Shown here piece by piece: positions 26,671 through 34,718 of a DNA stretch of 64,000 nucleotides (position 1 is its first letter; every line of letters starts with the position of its first letter). The DNA is from CALINB01 sp938045325. Lineage in GTDB: Bacteria > Pseudomonadota > Alphaproteobacteria > Rhodospirillales > CALINB01. Under the pieces are notes generated by a model that saw only the letters and a program-made list of their open reading frames with translations, did no database searches and had not been told where the DNA came from. The translations under genes were made by a program, and so were the position numbers. The stretch covers positions 62,001 through 126,000 of the forward strand of contig JAYNQW010000010.1 of the NCBI GenBank assembly GCA_038114465.1, given 5' to 3'.

Positions 26671-28080
26671 TTAATTTTGACTCATCGCAGGCTTTTGAAA
26701 TAGCGCTATTGCCATGGACCAAATAAATAAAACACCGCCAATTATGGCTATCAATGCACCGATGCCATTCATAAACATGCCAGCATAAGCACCGATTGCA
26801 TCAAGACCTTGATCGGCACCGGCGACTTTCCGCGGTACGCCGTAACCGCCAGCCATGAATAACCCTATCGAGGCTAATGTTTGGCCGCCGGCAAACATGC
26901 CGATCTGTATGTATATGATTTTGGTTATTTTAATGGCGCGGCCAAGCAGTGGCAGAAATAATGTGTAGTAAAGCCCCATGATGGCGAGGTTAATGCCGGC
27001 AATGACACCATGGTAATGCGCCGGTGTTCTGGTATCGGCACCATCGACAAATAAACCAAGGATGCCGCCGACACAAAAAACAAATATAGAAAGAACTAAC
27101 GTCAGAAATGCGGGATTACGCCAGGGATATGGCCTGCCCAAATGACTGAATGAAACAGCTAATGAAAGCAAAACCACACTCATAACAAGTGCAAAAGCAT
27201 ATTGTAGATTTGTGTATGCTAACTGTTGTGTTGCTGAAAATGCTTCAGTAAATCCATAAATCAACGGTCCGGCAAATGACGCTAACAATAATATTGCGCC
27301 TGCCCATTTGAATGGTCCCGGCGTGATGATAAGCCCGCTCACATTGGCTAGATAAACCCACGCACCGATCAACATAGCGACATTTGTAAATTGCAAAATG
27401 TGGCCAAAGCCCCAAAACAGATTTTCGTTGTATTCTTCGCTTGGGCTGTCGCCCCAAAGAAAGGTACCGGCGATAACAAGGCAAATGAGTGCGACGGTAA
27501 AAAGTAAGGCCGCTATCGTGATGATACTTTTGCACGTACTTAAGGTACGGCTAAATAGACTACTTTGACTTAGAAAACGAAATGTTTGAGATAAGAGCGC
27601 TGCTCCTAGTAAACCAAGGCCGAGATAAAATACGGGGTCAATGATTATGGGCACGTAGTTGTTAAGTGAAGCAATGCTATCGCTCATGAACGCCGGCATG
27701 GCAAGCAAGATGCTGGCGGCAAAAACCATCCCGACAATAAAGCGTCCGAATTTTTCACCTGATCGATGGTCAGAAAAAAGACAAAGCAAAGCGCCGTAAA
27801 TGGCAAGAAACCATAAAATAAAGGAAAAGATGACATGAACGACGAGCCCTTTTTGAAAGAACCCGAGCGGCCAGAATGAAAATTTTTCAATACCGGGAAT
27901 TCTGGAAGCAGCGACGAGCAAGGCCATAATGCCGGCAATAGCCAGGACCAAAATACCAAGCCGTGACCATCCTAATAATTCTTTGGCAGCGGAACTTTCC
28001 GGAGAACTGAACCTTCCGGAAATTTCTTGAATCACCTCGGATGATGCCGGCGGTTGATATGGGGAAATATTATGATCCAT
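26671..28080 (-). CDS. Heme-copper-oxidase subunit I-like protein lacking CuB histidines
   Basis: 469 residues from the ATG at 28080 (longer starts would overlap the DUF420 gene by 98 bases). About 12 helices resembling cbb3/NorB-type subunit I. Low-spin heme ligands fit H82 (LVVHVIFS) and H357, and the high-spin heme ligand fits H355 (PAHYHGVIAG). H227 (FWGFGHILQFTN) fits the helix VI CuB histidine. The helix VII HH pair is not seen; QQ (residues 285-286) stands in that region. A normal CuB site is therefore unlikely, and a role as quinol/NO/O2-related heme protein or assembly factor is open. Confidence 0.75.
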   Translation of the reverse strand: MDHNISPYQPPASSEVIQEISGRFSSPESSAAKELLGWSRLGILVLAIAGIMALLVAASRIPGIEKFSFWPLGFFQKGLVVHVIFSFILWFLAIYGALLCLFSDHRSGEKFGRFIVGMVFAASILLAMPAFMSDSIASLNNYVPIIIDPVFYLGLGLLGAALLSQTFRFLSQSSLFSRTLSTCKSIITIAALLFTVALICLVIAGTFLWGDSPSEEYNENLFWGFGHILQFTNVAMLIGAWVYLANVSGLIITPGPFKWAGAILLLASFAGPLIYGFTEAFSATQQLAYTNLQYAFALVMSVVLLSLAVSFSHLGRPYPWRNPAFLTLVLSIFVFCVGGILGLFVDGADTRTPAHYHGVIAGINLAIMGLYYTLFLPLLGRAIKITKIIYIQIGMFAGGQTLASIGLFMAGGYGVPRKVAGADQGLDAIGAYAGMFMNGIGALIAIIGGVLFIWSMAIALFQKPAMSQN

Positions 28081-28507
28081 GGTGGGGATAAAGGTGAATA
28101 GCCATGATGTAAACGACCACGCCGGAGACTCCAACATAAATCCAAATCGGCCATGTCCATCGTGCAATTTTTCGATGTTTATCGAATTGTTGTCTTAATG
28201 CCCGACACACCGTGAGGGGAACGAGAGGCACGATAGCAATGGCACCGATAATGTGAGCAATAAGAATCGAAAAATACAACGGGCGAATCCATCCGGTACC
28301 GCCAAATTTAGCAAACCCCGAATTGGCTTTGTAATATAAATAAACAACGAGAAAAGCGCCGGAAACGCAAAGCGCGCTGACCATGCAGGCCCGGTGACGT
28401 TGCCAATGGCCTTGACGGATAAAAATATAACCCAGGGATAACAAGACAACGGACAAGCCGTTTAGCGAGGCCATAACATGCGGTAAATCGCTGACTGCTA
28501 TTTTCAT
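28070..28507 (-). CDS. DUF420-family four-helix membrane protein
   Basis: 145 residues, four hydrophobic helices, with histidines typical of DUF420 (LPHVMASLNGLS, GHWQRHRACMV, LIAHIIGAI, KHRKIARWTWPIWIYVGVSG). DUF420 proteins occur near cytochrome oxidase genes and are linked to oxidase biogenesis or heme in some bacteria. The stop overlaps the start of the oxidase-like gene by 11 bases, so the two are translationally coupled. Confidence 0.85.
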   Translation of the reverse strand: MKIAVSDLPHVMASLNGLSVVLLSLGYIFIRQGHWQRHRACMVSALCVSGAFLVVYLYYKANSGFAKFGGTGWIRPLYFSILIAHIIGAIAIVPLVPLTVCRALRQQFDKHRKIARWTWPIWIYVGVSGVVVYIMAIHLYPHHGS

Positions 28508-28540
28508 ATCGATTTTTCAGGTTTGTTGTGGCGTTTGGAT

Positions 28541-28583
28541 AAAATGTCCTAAGACATTTTTATAAAATGTCCTAAGACATTTT
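28541..28583. repeat. Two tandem copies of a 20-bp palindrome
   Basis: AAAATGTCCTAAGACATTTT occurs twice, at 28541-28560 and 28564-28583, separated by TAT. Each copy has perfect 8-base arms (AAAATGTC/GACATTTT) around CTAA. Read on the minus strand, the distal copy forms the last codons and stop of the 27-residue peptide gene. They could be paired operators or RNA hairpins between that gene and the DUF420 gene. Confidence 0.7.
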
Positions 28584-28655
28584 ATAGATAAAGCTGAGAT
28601 AGATAATGAGCGATATCGACAGTAAAATAGCAAAGAATATCCATTTATTGGTCAT
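28572..28655 (-). CDS. 27-residue single-helix membrane peptide
   Basis: ATG at 28655, stop TAG at 28572-28574. The peptide starts MTNKWIFFAILLSISLIIYL and ends FIYKMS: one strongly hydrophobic helix with a charged N-terminus. AAGAG lies about 7 bases before the start. Small helical subunits of this kind often accompany terminal oxidases (compare CydX, CcoQ-like proteins). It lies 64 bases upstream of the DUF420 gene on the same strand. No homology can be shown by eye; it is supported by composition, ribosome site and context only. Confidence 0.45.
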   Translation of the reverse strand: MTNKWIFFAILLSISLIIYLSFIYKMS

Positions 28656-29010
28656 GGCTAGCTCTTGAGTTTGTGGTGTCCGAGGTTCTGTATTGATGCC
28701 GGGAATCGATAAATTTCGTTATTAAATCGTCTAAATTTCCGCTGAGATCATTGCTGGGCAAGGGAGAAAACGCAAGGTTCCTACTTGAGAAAGATTCTCA
28801 GAAGTGAACAGAGGGTCGGCTCAAAAGGCCTATTCCAGAGTAGAGTGCCTTGAACCTCACGTTTAGGGGCCAAAATACGCCACAAAAGGCTTCCAAATGG
28901 GCGTCTAGCATGGTAGCTACACCACCGAATCAATCGCCAAATGCGGGGTTCCCCGCCCTTTAGGCAAAGCCGGGCAATCCGCCCGCAAAGACTGGATTAG
29001 GTTCTAAGGT
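28656..29010 (+). promoter_or_regulatory. Long leader/promoter region of the cytochrome oxidase operon
   Basis: 355 bases without a protein gene. It contains a perfect inverted repeat TGAGAA-AGA-TTCTCA at 28786-28800, with the GAA-N3-TTC spacing of iron/heme-responsive Irr-like boxes; that link is speculative. Near the 3' end lies a GC hairpin GCGGGG-TT-CCCCGC (about 28942-28955) followed by GGCAAAGCCGGG. The length and base-paired segments suggest a structured 5' leader. No known riboswitch is recognised. Confidence 0.4.
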
Positions 29011-29847
29011 ATGGTCAAAAAATTCCTACAAATTCTCTCGTTTGCTCCCATTGCCATGATGGCATGGATGAGTGGTGCTCATGCAGATATAGCGCGTCCT
29101 TGGCAGCTCGGATTTCAGGAGCCTCAGTCTCCCGTGATGAAGGATGTCGTTTGGTTTCATGATGTCCTCTTGGTGATCATCACGCTGATTACGCTATTTG
29201 TTTTGGGGCTGCTTCTTTATATCGCTGTTAAATTTAATGAAAAGAGCAATCCAGTTCCGTCAAAAACCACGCATAACTCGACACTCGAAGTTCTTTGGAC
29301 GGCGATACCTATTTTGATCCTCGTCGGAATTGCAGTGCCTTCGTTTAAACTGCTTTATTTTCAGGATCGCACGACAAAATATGAAATGACTTTGAAGGTT
29401 ACGGGGCACCAATGGTACTGGTCATATGAGTACCCGGATCACGGCAATATCAAATTCAATAGTAATATGGTGCAAACGGCAGACTTAAAAAAAGGCCAGC
29501 CGCGATTGCTGACTGTCGATAACCCAGTCTACTTGCCGATTAACACAAATATCCGTCTGTTGTTGGCGGCATCCGATGTCATTCACTCCTGGGCCTTACC
29601 GGCTTTGATCCAAAAAACGGACAATGTGCCGGGACGTATCAATGAATCGTGGGTGCATATCAATAAGCCCGGTACGTATTACGGTCAGTGCTCCGAACTT
29701 TGTGGTGTTAACCACGGCTTTATGCCTGTCATGGTTAAGGCCGTGACAAAAGAAGAATTTGCGGCTTGGGTAGCAAAGGCCAAGAAAAAATTTGCGAGCG
29801 ATGACGATCAAACAACTCAAAAATTAGCGCAGACCAGCGCTCGATAA
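29011..29847 (+). CDS. ctaC: Cytochrome c oxidase subunit II
   Basis: 278 residues (also called coxB). A signal peptide is followed by two helices (about 45-66 and 87-108) and a periplasmic cupredoxin domain with the binuclear CuA site: H192 (DVIHSWALP), C227, C231, H235 and M238 in YGQCSELCGVNHGFMPV. It takes electrons from cytochrome c. First gene of the ctaC-ctaD-ctaG-ctaE unit. There is no fused cytochrome c domain, so it is a standard aa3-type subunit. Confidence 0.97.
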   Translation: MVKKFLQILSFAPIAMMAWMSGAHADIARPWQLGFQEPQSPVMKDVVWFHDVLLVIITLITLFVLGLLLYIAVKFNEKSNPVPSKTTHNSTLEVLWTAIPILILVGIAVPSFKLLYFQDRTTKYEMTLKVTGHQWYWSYEYPDHGNIKFNSNMVQTADLKKGQPRLLTVDNPVYLPINTNIRLLLAASDVIHSWALPALIQKTDNVPGRINESWVHINKPGTYYGQCSELCGVNHGFMPVMVKAVTKEEFAAWVAKAKKKFASDDDQTTQKLAQTSAR

Positions 29848-29885
29848 AGAATGAGTTCCGAGAGGGATTATTAGAGGGATAAACC

Positions 29886-31496
29886 ATGGCACACGAAGCG
29901 ACGGCAACAGCACACGACGATCATGAACATCACCCGACTGGGTGGCGGCGTTGGGTGTATTCAACGAATCATAAAGACATTGGCACAATGTATATGATTC
30001 TGGCTGCGGTGGCGGCCATCGTTGGTGGGTTGATGTCATGGTACATTCGCCTGGAGCTGTCCGAGCCCGGAATTCAGTATATTACTGATAATCAGTTTTA
30101 TAACGTTCTCGTAACTGGCCATGGCCTTATCATGGTCTTTTTTGTGGTGATGCCGGCCTTGATTGGTGGATTCGGCAACTGGTTTGTGCCACTCATGATC
30201 GGTGCGCCGGATATGGCGTTCCCCCGCATGAACAACATCAGTTTTTGGCTGCTGTTTGCCGCTCTGATTTTGGTGTGCTTGGCGGCCTTTACGGGTGGCG
30301 GCGCCGGAACGGGCTGGACGGTCTACCCCCCATTGTCGGGCAGCGATTACCATCCTTCCGCGGCCGTTGATTACGGTATTCTGAGCCTCCATGTGGCCGG
30401 TGCTTCATCGATCCTTGGCGCGATTAACCTTATCACGACGATTGTTAATATGCGTGCGCCCGGTATGACCGTGCATCGTATGCCGCTATTCGTGTGGGCG
30501 ATGCTGATTACGGCCGTTCTGTTGGTGTTGGCGCTGCCTGTATTGGCCGGCGGCCTGACGATGCTTCTGACAGACCGGAATTTCGGCACGTCATTCTTCG
30601 TGCCCGCCGGTGGCGGTGATCCGATTTTGTGGCAGCACCTTTTCTGGTTCTTTGGTCACCCGGAAGTGTACATCATGATTTTGCCGGCATTCGGCATTAT
30701 CAGTCATGTTGTCTCGACATTTTCCAAGAAGCCGATTTTCGGTTATTTGGGCATGGCCTACGCTATGGCATCGATCGGTTTTGTTGGTTTCATCGTATGG
30801 GCACACCACATGTTTACGGTGGGTCTCGATGTCGATACCCGGGCGTACTTTATTGCTGCGACAATGGTCATTGCCGTGCCGACCGGCATTAAAATTTTCA
30901 GTTGGATTGCAACCATGTGGGGCGGTTCCATCAAATTCGACACGCCGATGCTCTGGGCTGTCGGATTTATTTTCCTCTTTACTCTTGGTGGCGTTACCGG
31001 TGTGGTGCTTGCAAATGCCGGTGTTACCACGGCCATGCACGATACGTACTATGTGGTTGCTCACTTCCACTACGTGCTTTCACTGGGTGCGGTCTTTGCC
31101 ATCTTCTGTGGTTTCTATTACTGGATCGGCAAAATGTGCGGCCGGCAATACAATGAAACGCTCGGGAAGCTGCATTTCTGGCTGTCGTTCATCGGTGTGA
31201 ACCTGTTGTTCTTCCCGCAGCACTTTCTCGGTCTTGCCGGTATGCCGCGGCGGATTCCGGATTATCCCGATGTCTATGCCGGCTGGAATATGGTCAGCAG
31301 TATCGGCGCGTTAATCACAGCTATCGGAACGGTATTGTTCTTCTATATTGCGATTAAGACGCTGACGTCTGGCAAGAAATGCGAGGACAATCCGTGGGGT
31401 GAGGGCGCAACGACGCTTGAGTGGTCCGTGCCGTCACCCGCGCCGTTCCATACCCATGAGGACATTCCTGACATGAATAAACAGCCTGCTGAATAA
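29886..31496 (+). CDS. ctaD: Cytochrome c oxidase subunit I
   Basis: 536 residues (also coxA), twelve helices. CuB/tyrosine motif WFFGHPEVYIMILP (H258), the HH pair in VWAHHMFTVG and the heme pair H393/H395 in VVAHFHYVLSLG are all present. The K-channel and D-channel regions look complete, so it is an active A-type proton-pumping oxidase. It has a GAGGGATAAACC ribosome site and lies 38 bases after ctaC. Confidence 0.98.
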   Translation: MAHEATATAHDDHEHHPTGWRRWVYSTNHKDIGTMYMILAAVAAIVGGLMSWYIRLELSEPGIQYITDNQFYNVLVTGHGLIMVFFVVMPALIGGFGNWFVPLMIGAPDMAFPRMNNISFWLLFAALILVCLAAFTGGGAGTGWTVYPPLSGSDYHPSAAVDYGILSLHVAGASSILGAINLITTIVNMRAPGMTVHRMPLFVWAMLITAVLLVLALPVLAGGLTMLLTDRNFGTSFFVPAGGGDPILWQHLFWFFGHPEVYIMILPAFGIISHVVSTFSKKPIFGYLGMAYAMASIGFVGFIVWAHHMFTVGLDVDTRAYFIAATMVIAVPTGIKIFSWIATMWGGSIKFDTPMLWAVGFIFLFTLGGVTGVVLANAGVTTAMHDTYYVVAHFHYVLSLGAVFAIFCGFYYWIGKMCGRQYNETLGKLHFWLSFIGVNLLFFPQHFLGLAGMPRRIPDYPDVYAGWNMVSSIGALITAIGTVLFFYIAIKTLTSGKKCEDNPWGEGATTLEWSVPSPAPFHTHEDIPDMNKQPAE

Positions 31497-31509
31497 CGAA
31501 GGCGCCCTC

Positions 31510-32109
31510 ATGGCTTACTCGACGCAACATAAAAACAAAAAGACAGCCGTAACGGTTGTGGCGGTGGTGGCCGGCATGATCGGGTTGTCTTATGCCTCAG
31601 TCCCCTTATACCAGTTGTTTTGCCAAGTTACCGGTTACGCCGGTACGACTCAGGTTGCCAAGACGGCGCCTGATCAGCCTGTGCTTGACCGGTATGTGAC
31701 GGTGACGTTCGACTCGAATGTAGCATCGGGATTGAGTTGGTCGTTCAAGCCGGTACAGAACAAAATGCGGGTCCGTGTCGGCAAGGAAGTGTTGGCATTC
31801 TATGAAGCTAAAAATACTTCGGATGAGACGGTTACCGGAACGGCGACATTTAATGTGACACCGTTTAAGACGGGTCAGTATTTCGCGAAAGTCGATTGTT
31901 TCTGTTTTAAGGAGCAAACGTTAAAGCCCGGGCAAGTCGTGAGTATGCCGGTCTCGTTCTATATCGATCCGAAGATTGTCGAGGATAAACACACCCGCGA
32001 TGTCGAGGATATCGCGTTATCCTATACGTTCTTTCGAGCCGACGTTCAGAAGCCTGAACAAAAGATCTCGAGTATTGAAGTTCGGTCAAAACGTTCTTTG
32101 ACTTTTTGA
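31510..32109 (+). CDS. ctaG: Cytochrome c oxidase assembly protein CtaG/Cox11
   Basis: 199 residues. One N-terminal helix (AVTVVAVVAGMIGLSYASVPLY) is followed by a periplasmic copper-binding domain with the CFCF motif (KVDCFCFKEQTLKPGQ). It delivers copper to the CuB site of subunit I. It lies between ctaD and ctaE, 13 bases after ctaD; the usual ctaB neighbour is absent from this spot. Confidence 0.96.
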   Translation: MAYSTQHKNKKTAVTVVAVVAGMIGLSYASVPLYQLFCQVTGYAGTTQVAKTAPDQPVLDRYVTVTFDSNVASGLSWSFKPVQNKMRVRVGKEVLAFYEAKNTSDETVTGTATFNVTPFKTGQYFAKVDCFCFKEQTLKPGQVVSMPVSFYIDPKIVEDKHTRDVEDIALSYTFFRADVQKPEQKISSIEVRSKRSLTF

Positions 32110-32142
32110 TCATTCGTAATTTTGTGAAGCGGAGAAAAGAAT

Positions 32143-32961
32143 ATGGCAAGCGACGCAGTTAAAAAGCACCCATGGCATATGGTTGAGCCAAGCCCTTGGC
32201 CCGCAGTTGGGACCGTTGGCGTTTTTGCCATGGCTATAAGCGGCGTTTGGTATATGCACGGCGGACCTCTTTGGGGATTCTTAGCCGGCCTTGCCATCGT
32301 GCTTTATTGCATGTTCGGTTGGTGGCGAGATGTCATTCATGAAGCGGAGGTTGAGAAAGAGCATACGGAGCCTGTTCAAGTCGGACTTCGGATGGGCGTG
32401 ATTTGGTTTATTGCTTCGGAAGTGATGTTTTTCTTTGCATTCTTTTGGGCTTATTTTCATTCGAGTGTACCGTTTCTAAGTCTCATTGCTCATGAAGTCT
32501 GGCCGCCACAAGGGGTTGTTCCCTTACCGACTTGGCAGTTGCCGTTTTTTAATACCTTATTACTGCTAACGTCCGGCGCGACAGTTACGTGGGCGCACCA
32601 TGCTGTTATCATTGGTGATCGAAAAAACTTAATTAAAGGCATCGCGCTTACGGTCATTCTTGGGTTTATCTTCTTGGGCGTTCAGGGGTATGAGTGGGGG
32701 GTTGCTGCCTTTAAGCTGAAAGAAGGCATCTATCCATCCACCTTTTTCCTAGCAACCGGCTTTCATGGCTTTCACGTTCTGGTTGGCGCATGCTTCCTAG
32801 CGGTTTGTTGGGTGCGCGCGGTTAAAGGACATTTTAAGCCCGACCAGCATATCGGTTTTGAAGCCGCGGCTTGGTATTGGCACTTCGTCGATGTCGTTTG
32901 GCTGTTTCTGTTCTGCTGGGTTTATTGGTGGGGCAGCGCAGGGTACGTGCCTGCGTCATAG
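32143..32961 (+). CDS. ctaE: Cytochrome c oxidase subunit III
   Basis: 272 residues (also coxC), seven helices. Family motifs: KKHPWHMVEPSPWP, SEVMFFFAFFWAYFHSS, TSGATVTWAHHAV, TGFHGFHVLVG and AAWYWHFVDVVWLFLF. It stabilises subunit I and supports proton uptake. An AGCGGAGAAAAGA ribosome site precedes the ATG. DUF983 follows after 7 bases. Confidence 0.97.
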   Translation: MASDAVKKHPWHMVEPSPWPAVGTVGVFAMAISGVWYMHGGPLWGFLAGLAIVLYCMFGWWRDVIHEAEVEKEHTEPVQVGLRMGVIWFIASEVMFFFAFFWAYFHSSVPFLSLIAHEVWPPQGVVPLPTWQLPFFNTLLLLTSGATVTWAHHAVIIGDRKNLIKGIALTVILGFIFLGVQGYEWGVAAFKLKEGIYPSTFFLATGFHGFHVLVGACFLAVCWVRAVKGHFKPDQHIGFEAAAWYWHFVDVVWLFLFCWVYWWGSAGYVPAS

Positions 32962-32968
32962 TCAAATT

Positions 32969-33355
32969 ATGTCGGAAACCCCATCGCCATCCTTCATTGC
33001 GAACTTGAACAGGGGGATGCTGGGTAAGTGCCCGAGGTGCGGACGGGGCCGGCTTTTTGCTGGATTTCTAAAAGTTGCACAAACCTGTGATTTCTGTGGG
33101 CAAAGTTTTTCCGAACATGACGCCGCAGACGGCCCTGCCGTGTTCGGTATATTCGTAATCGGCGGTGTTGTTGTCGCTCTGGCGTTGATTTTAGAACGTT
33201 TGTTAAGCCCGCCTTTTTGGGTTCATGCAATCATTTGGGGGCCTTGTATCATAGCTGGTTCGGTCGCGATTCTGCGGCCCATTAAAGGCATCACGATTGC
33301 TTTACAGTACCGTTATCGCTCCACGGAAGACGCGACAAACGACCGGCATTGGTAG
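32969..33355 (+). CDS. DUF983 family protein
   Basis: 128 residues from the ATG at 32969, where homology begins, 7 bases after the subunit III stop. It has a zinc-ribbon-like pair of CxxC motifs (GKCPRCGRGRLF and QTCDFCGQ) followed by two hydrophobic helices. DUF983 commonly follows ctaE in alphaproteobacteria, so an oxidase-related role is inferred, but the function is unknown. Last gene before the strong terminator at 33460. Confidence 0.93.
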   Translation: MSETPSPSFIANLNRGMLGKCPRCGRGRLFAGFLKVAQTCDFCGQSFSEHDAADGPAVFGIFVIGGVVVALALILERLLSPPFWVHAIIWGPCIIAGSVAILRPIKGITIALQYRYRSTEDATNDRHW

Positions 33356-33400
33356 CCCGCCCTAAAATCGCCATAATTTTCCTGCATATATAGACTGTAA

Positions 33401-33485
33401 GTTTCTCAGGGAGGATCCGTTAATGGGGCTATATATAGCTCCTGCTGAGAAACGGGAGACCCCGCCCTTTTTGGGCGGGGTTTTT
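33401..33485 (+). ncRNA. Candidate small RNA or structured 3' end: long hairpin plus terminator
   Basis: Perfect 9-bp arms GTTTCTCAG (33401-33409) and CTGAGAAAC (33445-33453) enclose GGAGGATCC and ATATATAG, followed at once by a Rho-independent terminator. A TATATA at about 33386 could be a -10 box. The roughly 85-nt unit has the shape of an alphaproteobacterial trans-acting sRNA, or it may simply be the end of the oxidase transcript. A frame starting at 33423 with a good ribosome site runs through the terminator and is probably not a gene. Confidence 0.35.
33460..33485 (+). terminator. Rho-independent terminator of the oxidase operon
   Basis: CCCCGCCC-TTTTT-GGGCGGGG followed by TTTTT: an 8-bp perfect GC stem and U tract, 105 bases downstream of the DUF983 stop. 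Confidence 0.9.
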
Positions 33486-33547
33486 CATTTGACGGCAAGT
33501 CATTGGTTTGGAAAATTGGTATTGTGCATGGAGGTGGGGGAATACCA

Positions 33548-34027
33548 ATGGCGGGTTTTTTATCGAACCTTATCAATAACTGGCAAGACGCATTGGAGCG
33601 TCATCGCAACAGGCCGTTCTTGGAGGCGGCAATGGCTGCTTGTGCGATTATTGCAACCGATGATGGATCGGTATCGTTTGCCGAGCGGGTCAGGGTTGAT
33701 CAGATTTTAGAAACATTAGACCAGTTGAACATTTATGACCCGCATGAAGGGGGTGATATTTTCAATGAATATGTTGATGAAATTGAGAAATCCCCAAAAG
33801 AAGGTCACTCAAAAGCCATGAATGCGGTTAAAGCATTTGCAAATGAAGTTGAATCGGCCTCATTGATCATTCGAATTTGTTTGGCCGTTGCAGAGGCAGA
33901 TGGGGATGCGACGCTTGCCGATCAAATAGAGATCGTCACGCTTTGCAGCCTTTTAGGCGTGGATCCGGAGGGCATGGGTCTTTACCCCGATATGCCGATT
34001 GAGGATTGGATCGAAACCAGGAATTGA
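33548..34027 (+). CDS. TerB-family (tellurite resistance-like) protein
   Basis: 159 residues from the ATG at 33548, preceded by GGAGGTGGGGG; the earlier in-frame ATG at 33503 is less likely. It contains the TerB helical pattern AAMAACAIIATDDGSVSFAERVRVDQIL and a second DGDATLADQIEIV acidic loop, as in YjiA/DjlA-associated TerB domains, which may bind metal. No other ter genes are nearby, so a tellurite role is not implied. Confidence 0.85.
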   Translation: MAGFLSNLINNWQDALERHRNRPFLEAAMAACAIIATDDGSVSFAERVRVDQILETLDQLNIYDPHEGGDIFNEYVDEIEKSPKEGHSKAMNAVKAFANEVESASLIIRICLAVAEADGDATLADQIEIVTLCSLLGVDPEGMGLYPDMPIEDWIETRN

Positions 34028-34031
34028 TCAA

Positions 34032-34517
34032 TTAAATTAATTTCACGCCAATAGGGAAGATTGTCGTGGGGTCGACGCGCGCGCCGATCAGTTGTTCGGC
34101 AGTCAAACCAGTAACACCGGCGAAATTTGCGCCCCGAATATCGGCATTAAAGAAAATCGTTCCACTTAAATTTGCGTTTGCAAATGAGACATCACGCAGG
34201 ACCGCGTTGCTGAAATTTGCATTGCTTAAATTGGCAAAATTCAAAACTGCACCTGTTAAATCGATGCCGGTAAAATCCTGGCCGGTAAAATCCGTATCGA
34301 TTAAATTTGAACGCCCCCCGTTCGTGCCTGCCGTCTGTGCCCGAATTGCAAGGAAAGCTTGGGCGGCAGCCGATAATGTTATGGTGTCAGAAGAGAATCT
34401 GGGCGTACCCTTAATGCCTAGATTGGCATTGTTAATGAGCGCATTCGGATCAACCGTCAGAAACGAGCTTGACGAGACATTAAAAAATGCCGAAATGGCC
34501 TCGATGGGCAATGCCAT
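34032..34517 (-). CDS. Pentapeptide repeat protein
   Basis: 161 residues. The C-terminal half is A(D/N)LxX-type pentapeptide repeat from about residue 77 to 145 (FTGQDFTGIDLTGAVLNFAN, SNANFSNAVLRDVSFANANL), predicted to form a right-handed quadrilateral beta-helix. The N-terminal 70 residues lack repeats. No signal peptide. Function unknown; such folds mediate protein contacts, sometimes mimicking DNA. Convergent with the TerB gene, 4 bases apart. Confidence 0.85.
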   Translation of the reverse strand: MALPIEAISAFFNVSSSSFLTVDPNALINNANLGIKGTPRFSSDTITLSAAAQAFLAIRAQTAGTNGGRSNLIDTDFTGQDFTGIDLTGAVLNFANLSNANFSNAVLRDVSFANANLSGTIFFNADIRGANFAGVTGLTAEQLIGARVDPTTIFPIGVKLI

Positions 34518-34718
34518 GAGTTCCCCTACTTTGACGCGTGACTCTTAAATGTTATTTTGCGGGTATAGTGTTATGGTGAATTGAAAAATTCAACTATTTC
34601 AATTATCTGGCGGGATGTTGGCACACAATATTGGTATAGAGTTAGTGCTACGCGAAGGGTCAATTATCGTATATCTTATTGAAAACTATGACAAAAACAG
34701 AATAGGCATCGTTTCATT

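Noticed and set aside
28942..28990. Cyclic-di-GMP or cobalamin riboswitch in the ctaC leader
   Set aside because: Fragments such as GCAAAG occur, but the conserved aptamer cores are not present.
30036..31200. Several long antisense and alternate-frame ORFs within ctaD
   Set aside because: They shadow a highly conserved gene and show no family features; composition alone explains them.
33423..33710. 95-codon ORF with a good ribosome site
   Set aside because: It runs through the terminator stem and overlaps the TerB gene in another frame.
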